NCBI GenBank assembly: GCA_023511295.1
Contig: JAIMBT010000002.1
Span: forward strand, 1-64,000
Direction: 5' to 3'
DNA: 64,000 nucleotides
From: Alicyclobacillus sp.
GTDB lineage: Bacteria > Bacillota > Bacilli > Alicyclobacillales > Alicyclobacillaceae
Shown here: positions 55,269 through 62,954 of the stretch, one piece after another
Position numbering within the stretch: position 1 is the stretch's first letter
How the letters are laid out: each line of letters begins with the position of its first letter
Program-made: the position numbers and the translations under genes
Notes under the pieces: generated by a model
What the model was told of the DNA's origin: nothing
What the model saw: only the letters and a program-made list of their open reading frames with translations
The model's database searches: none

Positions 55269-56357
55269 ATGTACCGCGTGATACGCCCGTTGTTGTTCCA
55301 ACTCGCGCCGGAGCGGGCCCACTGTCTGACGCTCGCCGCACTCGCTCGGACACCGCGCCTTGCCAGGCTTGCCTGCGCGCCTGTCCCAACCATCCCCACA
55401 CTCACGCAGGAGCTGTGGGGACTGCGGTTTCCCCATCCCATCGCGTTGGCAGCCGGACTTGACAAGAACGCTGAAGCGGTCGAAGGGTTCTTCCATGTCG
55501 GATTCTCTGCCGTCGAAGTGGGCACCGTGACCCCGCGCCCGCAACCGGGCAATCCGCGACCACGTCTGTTCCGATTGGTGGAGGACGAGGCGCTGGTGAA
55601 CCGTATGGGCTTCAACAACGACGGCGCGGACGCCATGGCGAGCCGACTCGCCCACACGAGGCGGCTCGGCATCATCGGGGTCAACCTGGGCAAGAACAAG
55701 ACCACCCCAAACGCGCGTGCGGTCGACGATTACCTGACGTCGATGCGCCGGTTGTACGAGGTGGCGGACTACTTCGTGATGAACGTCAGTTCGCCCAATA
55801 CCCCAGGACTGCGGGACCTGCAGGCCGCGCAAGCGCTGCTGCCGCTGGTCCAGGCAGCATTGGACGAGCGAGATCGACTCGCCCGAGCCCTGTCCGCACC
55901 GCGTCGGCCGGTGTTGGTCAAACTCGCGCCCGACCTGGCGGACGACGTCCTGGAGGACGTGTGTCACCAGTTGGCGCTGGCTGGCGTGGATGGCCTGATT
56001 GCGACCAACACCACGGTGGAACGCACCGGGCTGCACAGCCAGCACCAGCGCGAAACCGGTGGGCTGAGCGGACGCCCATTGTTTTCGCGGGCGACGGAGG
56101 TCGTGCGGCTGGCCTACCGCGCGACCGGCGGGCAACTGCCGATTGTCGCGTCGGGGGGCGTGTTCGACGCATCGGACGCCTACGCCAAAGTGCTTGCCGG
56201 CGCGTCGCTGGTTCAGCTGTACACGGCCCTCATCTACCGGGGGCCCGGCGTAGTCGGCGAACTGGTGCGCGGGCTTGCACAGCGCCTGCGGGCCGACGGA
56301 TACGCGCACCTGCAGGAGGCCATCGGCCGAGACGCACACGCGCCGCACAGGGTCTGA
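55269..56357 (+). CDS. pyrD: Dihydroorotate dehydrogenase (quinone), class 2
   Basis: A 362-residue membrane-associated FMN enzyme that oxidises dihydroorotate with quinone in pyrimidine synthesis. The N-terminal helical extension ([20 protein letters not shown]) is the class 2 membrane anchor; [25 protein letters not shown], the catalytic Ser in [11 protein letters not shown] and GGLSGRPLF are present. Bacilli usually carry the class 1B enzyme within a pyr operon, so a stand-alone class 2 gene is noteworthy. The ATG follows AGAGGAGG. Confidence 0.95.
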   Translation: MYRVIRPLLFQLAPERAHCLTLAALARTPRLARLACAPVPTIPTLTQELWGLRFPHPIALAAGLDKNAEAVEGFFHVGFSAVEVGTVTPRPQPGNPRPRLFRLVEDEALVNRMGFNNDGADAMASRLAHTRRLGIIGVNLGKNKTTPNARAVDDYLTSMRRLYEVADYFVMNVSSPNTPGLRDLQAAQALLPLVQAALDERDRLARALSAPRRPVLVKLAPDLADDVLEDVCHQLALAGVDGLIATNTTVERTGLHSQHQRETGGLSGRPLFSRATEVVRLAYRATGGQLPIVASGGVFDASDAYAKVLAGASLVQLYTALIYRGPGVVGELVRGLAQRLRADGYAHLQEAIGRDAHAPHRV

Positions 56358-56382
56358 AGTTGCTCGCCGGCGCCGCGCGAGA

Positions 56383-56412
56383 TTGGCATTCGCCCCGCAA
56401 ATGCGCTAAGAT
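56383..56412 (+). promoter_or_regulatory. Candidate sigma-A promoter of sodA
   Basis: TTGGCA at 56383-56388, 18 bases, TAAGAT at 56407-56412. Confidence 0.5.
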
Positions 56413-56461
56413 GGAACCGGATGAACAACTTTTCCACAACAAATTATGGGAGGGATTCTGG

Positions 56462-57070
56462 ATGGCACACGTACTTCCACCGTTGCCGTATGCCGCGAAC
56501 GCCCTTGAGCCTCACATCGACGAAATGACCATGAACATCCACCACGACCGTCACCACGGTACGTACGTCAACAACCTGAACGCCGCACTGGAGGGTCACA
56601 GCGACCTGCAGTCCAAGTCGATTGAAGACCTCCTGCGGGATATCAACTCCGTGCCGGAAAACATCCGCACGGCCGTCCGGAACAACGGCGGCGGCCACGC
56701 GAACCACAGCCTGTTCTGGGAGATCTTGAGCCCGAACGGCGGCGGCCAGCCGACCGGTGCGTTGGCCGACGCCATCGCCAGCACGTTCGGCAGCTTTGAC
56801 CAGTTCAAGGACCAGTTCACGAAGGCGGCGACTGGCCGGTTCGGCAGCGGCTGGGCTTGGCTCGTCGTCAACAACGGCAAGCTCGAAATCACCAGCACCG
56901 CCAACCAGGACAGCCCGTACATGGAAGGCAAGACCCCCATCCTCGGATTGGACGTGTGGGAGCACGCGTACTACTTGAAGTACCAGAACAAGCGCCCGGA
57001 TTACATCGCCGCGTTCTGGAACGTCGTCAACTGGGCGGAAGTCGGCAAGCGTTACGAAGCAGCGAAGTAA
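56462..57070 (+). CDS. sodA: Superoxide dismutase, Fe/Mn family (probably Mn)
   Basis: A 202-residue dismutase. Metal ligands are His27 ([12 protein letters not shown]), His82 ([10 protein letters not shown]), Asp164 and His168 ([19 protein letters not shown]). [19 protein letters not shown] and the residues around the second ligand favour manganese. The ATG at 56462 is 7 bases after GGGAGGG. It has its own promoter and an excellent terminator at 57092-57128. Confidence 0.96.
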   Translation: MAHVLPPLPYAANALEPHIDEMTMNIHHDRHHGTYVNNLNAALEGHSDLQSKSIEDLLRDINSVPENIRTAVRNNGGGHANHSLFWEILSPNGGGQPTGALADAIASTFGSFDQFKDQFTKAATGRFGSGWAWLVVNNGKLEITSTANQDSPYMEGKTPILGLDVWEHAYYLKYQNKRPDYIAAFWNVVNWAEVGKRYEAAK

Positions 57071-57091
57071 GCCCGGTCTCGCCGCCGAGGA

Positions 57092-57128
57092 AAAACCGGT
57101 CGGTTCCCTCTGGGAGCCGGCCGGTTTT
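57092..57128 (+). terminator. Rho-independent terminator of sodA
   Basis: A 17-bp stem with two G-U pairs (AAAACCGG... with ...CCGGTTTT), TCT loop and a TTTTGCATTT tail. Confidence 0.9.
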
Positions 57129-57168
57129 GCATTTGCACCCGCCGGCCTGGCAACCCTAGGAGGGTGAC

Positions 57169-57195
57169 CCGCGCACAACCCAGTTGTGGGCGCGG
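57169..57195 (+). other. Stable hairpin in the iadA leader
   Basis: CCGCGC-ACAAC at 57169-57179 pairs with GTTGT-GG-GCGCGG at 57183-57195 around a CCA loop (GG bulge). A second hairpin (TGGCCC with GGGCCA) lies closer to the start codon. The roughly 150-base leader may be regulatory. Confidence 0.45.
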
Positions 57196-57278
57196 TTCCG
57201 CAGGATATCGGTCCGGAGCGACCTGGGTGTTGGCCCCATCCTGGGCCACCTGGGACGGAATGCGGAGGTGATGACGCG

Positions 57279-58616
57279 ATGGCCATGCTGACACTGATTC
57301 GAAACGCCGAAGTATACAGTCCGAAACCGCTGGGGCGCCGCGACATCCTCATCGCGGGACGGCAGGTGATTGCCGTCGGCGAGGACCTGAGTATGCACGG
57401 AAACCTGCCGCCCATCGACGAGCTCGACGCGGAGGGGCTGTACCTGTTTCCGGGCCTGATAGATCAACACGTCCACATGGCGGGCGGCGGCGGTGAAGGT
57501 GGGTTCCACTACCGAACGCCGGAGATCTCGCTGTCCCACATCACCACCGCGGGTGTGACGACGCTGGTCGGTGTGCTCGGGACCGACGGGGTGACGCGCG
57601 CGACGAGTGAACTGTTGGCCAAAGCGAACGGACTCGACTTCGAGGGCGTGACGACCTACATCTACTCCGGCGCCTATCAAGTCCCGACCCGCACCATCAC
57701 CGGTACGCCGAGAAGCGACATCGTGTTGATTGACAAGGTGATTGGTGTCGGCGAGATTGCCATCTCAGACTCCCGCTCCAGTCACCCGAGCGAGCAGGAC
57801 ATCGCGGAACTCGCCAGCGAGGCACGAGTGGGCGGATTGCTCGCGGGCAAGGCGGGCGTCCTTCACCTGCACGTCGGCGACGACGACACGCGACTCGGCA
57901 TCCTGTTTGACGTCATCCGGCGCACGGAACTGCCGTATTCAGTGTTCGTCCCCACCCACCTGAACCGCAATCCGGACTTGCTGGAGGACGCCATCCGTTA
58001 CGGGTTGGACGGCGGCTTCGTCGACATCACCTCGGGTATCCGCCCGGACAAGCATGATCACGTTTCCGTGAAGCCATCGAAGGCCATCCGGAAGCTGCTG
58101 GACAGTGGCGTGAGGCCCGGACAAATCACGATGAGTTCGGACAGCAACGGCAGTTCGCCCATCTTCGATGACAATGGAAAGCTGGTGGCGATGGGCATCG
58201 GCTCGATTGCGACCCTCTGGGAGGAGACGCGCGACACGGTGGTGGAGGAAGAAGTGCCGCTCGAGGTCGCGGTGCAGATGGTGACGCGCAACGTCGCTCG
58301 CGTGTTGAAGCTGCCGCACAAAGGCCTGGTGGCCCCGGGAGCCGACGCAGACCTGCTGTTGACCGACGCGCACCTGCAGATTCAACACGTCTTCGCGAAA
58401 GGACGCTGGATGGTGCGCGACGGGAAACCGATTGTGTTTGGGACCTTTGAAAATGCGGACAAGGTGCCCGGCTCCCCGACGTCACAGCCACACAGCGGCG
58501 ACGTGAACGAGGAGCGCGGGCGGCAGATGCTGGAGCCGGACGAGGATGACCCGGACGATTTTCCAGACAGAGATGAGCGGCAACACCGCAGCCGCAAGCG
58601 GAACTACTGTTGCTGA
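57279..58616 (+). CDS. iadA: Isoaspartyl dipeptidase with a charged C-terminal tail
   Basis: A 445-residue amidohydrolase that cleaves beta-aspartyl dipeptides from damaged proteins. Metal-site residues are His64 and His66 (IDQHVHMAGGGG), the likely carbamylated Lys153 (IDKVIGVGEIAISDSRSSHP), histidines in LHLHVGDD and VPTHLNRN, and Asp in MSSDSNGS. The family is usually about 390 residues; here the last 55 form a Pro/Asp/Arg-rich tail ending RKRNYCC. The ATG is 10 bases after GGAGG. Its last 13 bases overlap the end of the facing hydroxyacid dehydrogenase gene. Confidence 0.92.
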   Translation: MAMLTLIRNAEVYSPKPLGRRDILIAGRQVIAVGEDLSMHGNLPPIDELDAEGLYLFPGLIDQHVHMAGGGGEGGFHYRTPEISLSHITTAGVTTLVGVLGTDGVTRATSELLAKANGLDFEGVTTYIYSGAYQVPTRTITGTPRSDIVLIDKVIGVGEIAISDSRSSHPSEQDIAELASEARVGGLLAGKAGVLHLHVGDDDTRLGILFDVIRRTELPYSVFVPTHLNRNPDLLEDAIRYGLDGGFVDITSGIRPDKHDHVSVKPSKAIRKLLDSGVRPGQITMSSDSNGSSPIFDDNGKLVAMGIGSIATLWEETRDTVVEEEVPLEVAVQMVTRNVARVLKLPHKGLVAPGADADLLLTDAHLQIQHVFAKGRWMVRDGKPIVFGTFENADKVPGSPTSQPHSGDVNEERGRQMLEPDEDDPDDFPDRDERQHRSRKRNYCC

Positions 58617-59578
58617 AGCTCCGGTACCAGGTGGCGTGGCCGCTCGCCGGTGAGGGCCCGCTTGAGGTCTGCCACCGCCGTCGCCACCATGCGCCGCCGG
58701 GTGGCGACGGACGCGGAGCCGATATGCGGCAACAAGACCACGTTCTCGAGCGCCAGCAACGGATGGTCAGACGGCAGCGGCTCCTGTTGGTAGACATCGA
58801 GACCGGCCGCGAAAATCTGGCCGCGCTGCAGCGCGTGCACCAGCGCGGTTTCGTCTACGACTGAGCCCCGCGCCGCGTTGACGAACACCGCCGTCGGCTT
58901 CATTCGCGAAAAGGCATCCGTCGAGAAAAGCGCCTGGGTCTGTCCCGTCGCAGGGACCAGGACGACGACGAAGTCGGACTGCGCGAGCAGGTCGTGAAAC
59001 GGGAGGTACCGCACGCCGAGGGACGCTTCCGCGTCTGGGCGGCGATGGCGGTTGTGGTAGACGACGCGCATACCAAACCCGGCGGCCCGCCGCGCAACCG
59101 CTTCGCCGATGCGCCCGAGCCCGACGATGCCGAGGGTTTGTCCGTACACGTCCTGGCCCGTCATCAACATGGGCGCCCAGGCGTGCCACTGTCCGCGGCG
59201 CAGCCATCGGTCTGCCTCCACCACCCGGCGTGCGGCCGCCAGCATGAGGGCAAACACCAAGTCCGCCGTGGTCTCGGTGAGGACACCGGGCGTGTGCGTC
59301 ACCTGCACGCCGCGCGCAGCAGCCGCTGCGACGTCCACGTTGTCGTACCCGACGGCTGCGTTCGCGACGCACCGCAGTTGCGGGCCGGCAGCCGCGAACA
59401 CGGCTTCGTCGATCCGGTCGGTCAGCATCGTGAGCAGCCCGTCCACACCTCGGCAGCGCACGAGCAGTTCCGCCTGCGAAATCGGATCGTCCGCCTGTTC
59501 GAACACCTCGACGTCCGCAACGTCATGAAGGGGTGAGAGCAACGCCGGGTCTATCCGGCGGGTCACCAGTACGCGCAT
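58604..59578 (-). CDS. D-2-hydroxyacid dehydrogenase (glyoxylate/hydroxypyruvate reductase-like)
   Basis: A 324-residue NAD(P)-dependent dehydrogenase. The Rossmann motif is LGIVGLGRIGEAVARRAAGFG, and the catalytic Arg, Glu and His lie in VNAARGSVVDE, GLDVYQQEPLPSDHP and LLPHIGSAS. NRHRRPDAEASLG after the second strand favours NADP, as in glyoxylate/hydroxypyruvate reductases. The ATG at 59578 follows GGGAAG. It converges with iadA and overlaps its tail without an obvious terminator. Confidence 0.9.
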   Translation of the reverse strand: MRVLVTRRIDPALLSPLHDVADVEVFEQADDPISQAELLVRCRGVDGLLTMLTDRIDEAVFAAAGPQLRCVANAAVGYDNVDVAAAAARGVQVTHTPGVLTETTADLVFALMLAAARRVVEADRWLRRGQWHAWAPMLMTGQDVYGQTLGIVGLGRIGEAVARRAAGFGMRVVYHNRHRRPDAEASLGVRYLPFHDLLAQSDFVVVLVPATGQTQALFSTDAFSRMKPTAVFVNAARGSVVDETALVHALQRGQIFAAGLDVYQQEPLPSDHPLLALENVVLLPHIGSASVATRRRMVATAVADLKRALTGERPRHLVPELQQQ

Positions 59579-59666
59579 CTTCCCACACCTCTCTGGAACA
59601 GTGCCGCCCGAAGAAAGGCGGCAGATCTCCCCCGCCCGCAAAACGCCCGCGGGGTATCCAAACACC

Positions 59667-59693
59667 TTGGACGGCCCTGTCACGTGCTACAAT
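59667..59693 (+). promoter_or_regulatory. Candidate promoter of rnz
   Basis: TTGGAC at 59667-59672, a short 15-base spacer and TACAAT at 59688-59693, 50 bases before the start. Confidence 0.4.
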
Positions 59694-59743
59694 ATCCCAG
59701 TCGACGTCTGTGAAGCAAGCCGACATGGCCAGGAGGGAAGCGC

Positions 59744-60694
59744 GTGGAGCTCTACTTCCTCGGAACGGGTGCGGGACTCCCGTCCAAACAGCGCAACGTC
59801 ACCTCGGTGGCCGTCAACCTGCTGCAGGAACGCGGCAGTTGGTGGCTGTTCGACTGTGGCGAAGGGACACAGCACCAGATCTTGCACGCCCCCGTCAAGT
59901 TGCACCGGGTGGACCACATCTTCATCACCCACCTGCACGGCGACCACGTGTTCGGACTCCCCGGCGTGCTCTCCAGCCGGTCCTTCCAGAGCGGAACGGG
60001 ACCGCTCACCGTGCACGGGCCGGTTGGCATCCGCGCGTTGATAGAGACGGCCCTCGGCGTCTCCGGGACCCATCTGACGTACCCCCTGAAGATTGACGAA
60101 CTGAGTGGACCCGGGCGCGTCTTTGCAGACGACGAATGGACGGTCGACGCTGACCTTCTCGATCACGGCGTGCCCTGCTTCGGTTATCGGATTGCTGAGC
60201 GGCCGAGGCTGGGGCCCCTGTTGCCGGAACGGGCGCGGGCCCACGGGCTGACGCCGGGACCCGCCTACCGGCTGCTGAAGGCCGGCCAGGCAGTGATGGG
60301 GCCGGACGGAAGTTGGATTCGCCCAGAGGAGGTCACCGGCCCGCCAATCCCCGGCCGCGTTGTGGCACTTCTCGGTGACACGCGCCCCTGCCCCGGCGTG
60401 CGACGGCTGGCACGAGGGGCTACGGTGCTCGTCCACGAAGCAACCTTCGCTGCGGAACGGGAGGACCTCGCTCGCCGTTACCACCACGCCACGGCCGTTC
60501 AGGCGGCTGAGGCCGCCCGCGAGGCCGGAGTTCAGCAGCTCGTCTTGACGCACATCAGCGCGCGCTACGGCGAGGCGGACACAGCCGAACTCCGTCATCA
60601 GGCCGCCCGCGTGTTCCCAAACGTGTTGGTGGCTGCGGACCACACCGTCGTCCCTGTCACTGCTCCCGCCCCGGCCCCGGATGCGCTTGCGTGA
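59744..60694 (+). CDS. rnz: Ribonuclease Z
   Basis: A 316-residue zinc metallo-beta-lactamase nuclease that trims tRNA 3' ends. The metal motif is THLHGDH (His63, His65, Asp67, His68), followed by LLDHGVPCFGY, the Asp in VVALLGDTRPC, VHEATF and LTHISARY. The flexible-arm region (PERARAHGLTPGPAYRLL) is present. The start is GTG at 59744 behind AGGAGGG. Confidence 0.95.
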   Translation: MELYFLGTGAGLPSKQRNVTSVAVNLLQERGSWWLFDCGEGTQHQILHAPVKLHRVDHIFITHLHGDHVFGLPGVLSSRSFQSGTGPLTVHGPVGIRALIETALGVSGTHLTYPLKIDELSGPGRVFADDEWTVDADLLDHGVPCFGYRIAERPRLGPLLPERARAHGLTPGPAYRLLKAGQAVMGPDGSWIRPEEVTGPPIPGRVVALLGDTRPCPGVRRLARGATVLVHEATFAAEREDLARRYHHATAVQAAEAAREAGVQQLVLTHISARYGEADTAELRHQAARVFPNVLVAADHTVVPVTAPAPAPDALA

Positions 60695-60760
60695 CCCCTG
60701 GCGCGCGGCGAGGCATCGTCTCTGTGGCTGCCACGCGAGGATGAAGCGGCGACCGGTTGA

Positions 60761-62821
60761 TCAAGGTGTCCCCGGTGCGGTCTCCAACATTCCGAACACC
60801 TGCCCGATGAAGGCGTAGATGTCCGCTTGTTCCGCAATCAGTTTTGACGTCGGCTTGCCGAGGCCGTGGCCGGCACCGGACTCCACGCGCAGCAAAATTG
60901 GGTTGACCCCGGGAGACGCAGCTTGCAACGTCGCGTAGAACTTCTTCGCATGTGACGGCACCACGCGGTCGTCGGAGTCCGCCGTCGTGATGAGGATGGG
61001 CGGATAGACGCGCCCGTAGACCACGTTGTGCAGCGGCGAGTACGAGTACAGAAATCGAAAGTGTTCTGCGTTCTCCTCTGCGTTACCATACTCACCGACC
61101 CAGTATCGACCAACCGTGAATCGATGGTACCGGAGCATGTCAATCACCGGCACCTGGCAGATGACGGCGCCGTAGAGTTCCGGGCGCTGCAGCATGGTGG
61201 CCGCGACGAGCAACCCTCCGTTGCTGCCGCCGCGCGTAGCTAGGCGACCCGGCCGGGTGTACCCGCGTGCCACCAGCCACTCCGCCGCCGCGTGGAAATC
61301 GTCGAACACGTTCTGCTTCTGCTCCAGCATCCCTGCGCGGTGCCACGCCTGGCCGTATTCGCTTCCGCCGCGCATGTTGGCCGACGCGTACACGCCACCT
61401 TGCTCCAACCAATACAGGACACTCGGCGAAAATTGCGGCGTCGTCGGTAGGTTGAACCCGCCGTAACCGGTGAGCAAAACGGGGTTGTTTCCGTCGAGGG
61501 CCAGTCCTTTTCGGTGCGTGAGGAACATCGGGACCCGGGTCCCGTCTTTCGAGGGATAGAAAACCTGCACGGTCTCGTACGCGTCGACGGGGAAGTCCAT
61601 CTCAACCGTCCGAAACGGCCGAACCAGCCCCGCCTCGACGTCCAATTCAAAGATCTGGTTGGGGAACAGAAAGCTCGTCAGCCCAAACAGCACGCGGTTG
61701 TCGGTGGAACGAGCGGACAACGTCGTGAGGGTCCCGAGCGCGGGTAGTTCGATGGGAATCGGGGTGCCGTGGCCGTCCGACGGCAACAGGTGGACGCGGT
61801 GGGCCGCATCCTGCAAGTAGCAGACCAACAGCTTCCCGCCCGCCATCGCGCAGAACGACAGGGTGTGCTCGCACTCCGGCACCACCTCGACCCAGTGCTC
61901 CGGCTCGGGGCGGTCCACGTGGAACTTCACCACGCGGCGGTTGGGCGCACCGAAATCGGTGAGGACGAACAGGTCGTCACCCACCGTCCCCACCAAGCGG
62001 TACATCGCGTCCGCTTTGTCGAGCAGCCGCTGGAAATCCCCGTCGCTGCCAAGCGGGCGCACGTACAGCCGCGTCTCGGCATCCGTTCCGTGGGTCACGT
62101 GCAGGAACAGGTAGCGCCCGTCCTCACTGACCTCGGGATGGAACCCGAGAGCGGGCGCATCGGGGCGATGGTACACCAAGGCATCATCCGACTGCGGCGC
62201 ACCGAGCCGGTGGAAATGGACCCTTGCGCCCTGCGACTGGTCCGCGACGCGAGATGTGTCCGGTTCCGGAAACCGCGTGTAGAAAAAGCCGGACCCGTCA
62301 GGCAACCACGCGGCGTTGGTGAACTTGCACCAGGAGATTTCGTCCGGTTCCGTTGCCCCCGTTTCCACGTCCACGACGTGGATGGTCTGCCAGTCGCTTC
62401 CGCTTTGCGCGATGGCGTATGCGACCTTTGTCCCGTCGTCGTTCGGCGAGAACGCGGTCAGTGCGGCCGTCCCGTCCGCTCGGAGGCGGTTCGGGTCGAC
62501 CAGCGTGCGCACTTCGCCACTCGGCGCCTCCACATACAGGCAGGGTTGGTTTTGCAGGCCGTCTTTGCGCAGGAAGAACAGCCGGTCACCGCGACGGACG
62601 TGCGCGCCAAGTTGCGTGTGATTCCACAATTGTTTGAGCCGCGCCTCGATGGCGGCCCGGGCAGGGATGGCGTCGAGCACCGCGCGCGCCGCCGTGTTCT
62701 GCTCGTCGGTCCAAGCCCGCGTCCGCTCGGAGAGCGGGTCTTCCAACCAGCGAAACGGATCTGCGACCCATACGCCGTGGTAGTTTTCGACGACCACCTC
62801 GGCTTGCGATGGTTGAGTCAA
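60761..62821 (-). CDS. Prolyl oligopeptidase (S9A)
   Basis: A 686-residue serine peptidase that cuts short peptides after proline. It opens with YHGVWVADPFRWLED, typical of S9A, then a seven-blade propeller, then the hydrolase domain: Ser at about 533 (RGGSNGGLLV), Asp at about 615 (TTADSDDRVVP) and His at about 651 (GAGHGLGKP). The NMRGGSEYG oxyanion region is intact. The start is TTG at 62821, 8 bases after AAGGAG. A promoter with a 7-1-7 palindrome lies just upstream. Confidence 0.95.
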   Translation of the reverse strand: MTQPSQAEVVVENYHGVWVADPFRWLEDPLSERTRAWTDEQNTAARAVLDAIPARAAIEARLKQLWNHTQLGAHVRRGDRLFFLRKDGLQNQPCLYVEAPSGEVRTLVDPNRLRADGTAALTAFSPNDDGTKVAYAIAQSGSDWQTIHVVDVETGATEPDEISWCKFTNAAWLPDGSGFFYTRFPEPDTSRVADQSQGARVHFHRLGAPQSDDALVYHRPDAPALGFHPEVSEDGRYLFLHVTHGTDAETRLYVRPLGSDGDFQRLLDKADAMYRLVGTVGDDLFVLTDFGAPNRRVVKFHVDRPEPEHWVEVVPECEHTLSFCAMAGGKLLVCYLQDAAHRVHLLPSDGHGTPIPIELPALGTLTTLSARSTDNRVLFGLTSFLFPNQIFELDVEAGLVRPFRTVEMDFPVDAYETVQVFYPSKDGTRVPMFLTHRKGLALDGNNPVLLTGYGGFNLPTTPQFSPSVLYWLEQGGVYASANMRGGSEYGQAWHRAGMLEQKQNVFDDFHAAAEWLVARGYTRPGRLATRGGSNGGLLVAATMLQRPELYGAVICQVPVIDMLRYHRFTVGRYWVGEYGNAEENAEHFRFLYSYSPLHNVVYGRVYPPILITTADSDDRVVPSHAKKFYATLQAASPGVNPILLRVESGAGHGLGKPTSKLIAEQADIYAFIGQVFGMLETAPGTP

Positions 62822-62882
62822 TGTCTTCTCTCCTTGTCAAGAGCAGCCGCACTCCGGGAAACGCCATCCGGGCGGCGGCTGC

Positions 62883-62897
62883 TGATTCTGAGAATCA
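62883..62897. promoter_or_regulatory. 7-1-7 palindrome at the prolyl oligopeptidase promoter
   Basis: TGATTCT-G-AGAATCA is a perfect inverted repeat with the 7-1-7 geometry of Fur-family operators, 7 bases past the -10 element. Confidence 0.55.
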
Positions 62898-62904
62898 TCT
62901 CGTA

Positions 62905-62933
62905 ATTCTATCAGAACGATGAACCGGGCTCAA
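62905..62933 (-). promoter_or_regulatory. Sigma-A promoter of the prolyl oligopeptidase gene
   Basis: TTGAGC at 62928-62933, 17 bases, TAGAAT at 62905-62910 on the minus strand. Confidence 0.65.
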
Positions 62934-62954
62934 TGCGTGTCCCGGCACGGAAAC

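Noticed and set aside
55005-56348. Long N-terminal extension of the ECF sigma frame through pyrD
   Set aside because: The real sigma factor begins at 55004; the upstream part lies antisense to pyrD and its promoter.
57155-57200. Possible T-box core (AGGGTGACCCGCG) upstream of iadA
   Set aside because: One base is missing from the AGGGTGGNACCGCG consensus, there is no room for a full stem I after the sodA terminator, and iadA is not a usual T-box target.
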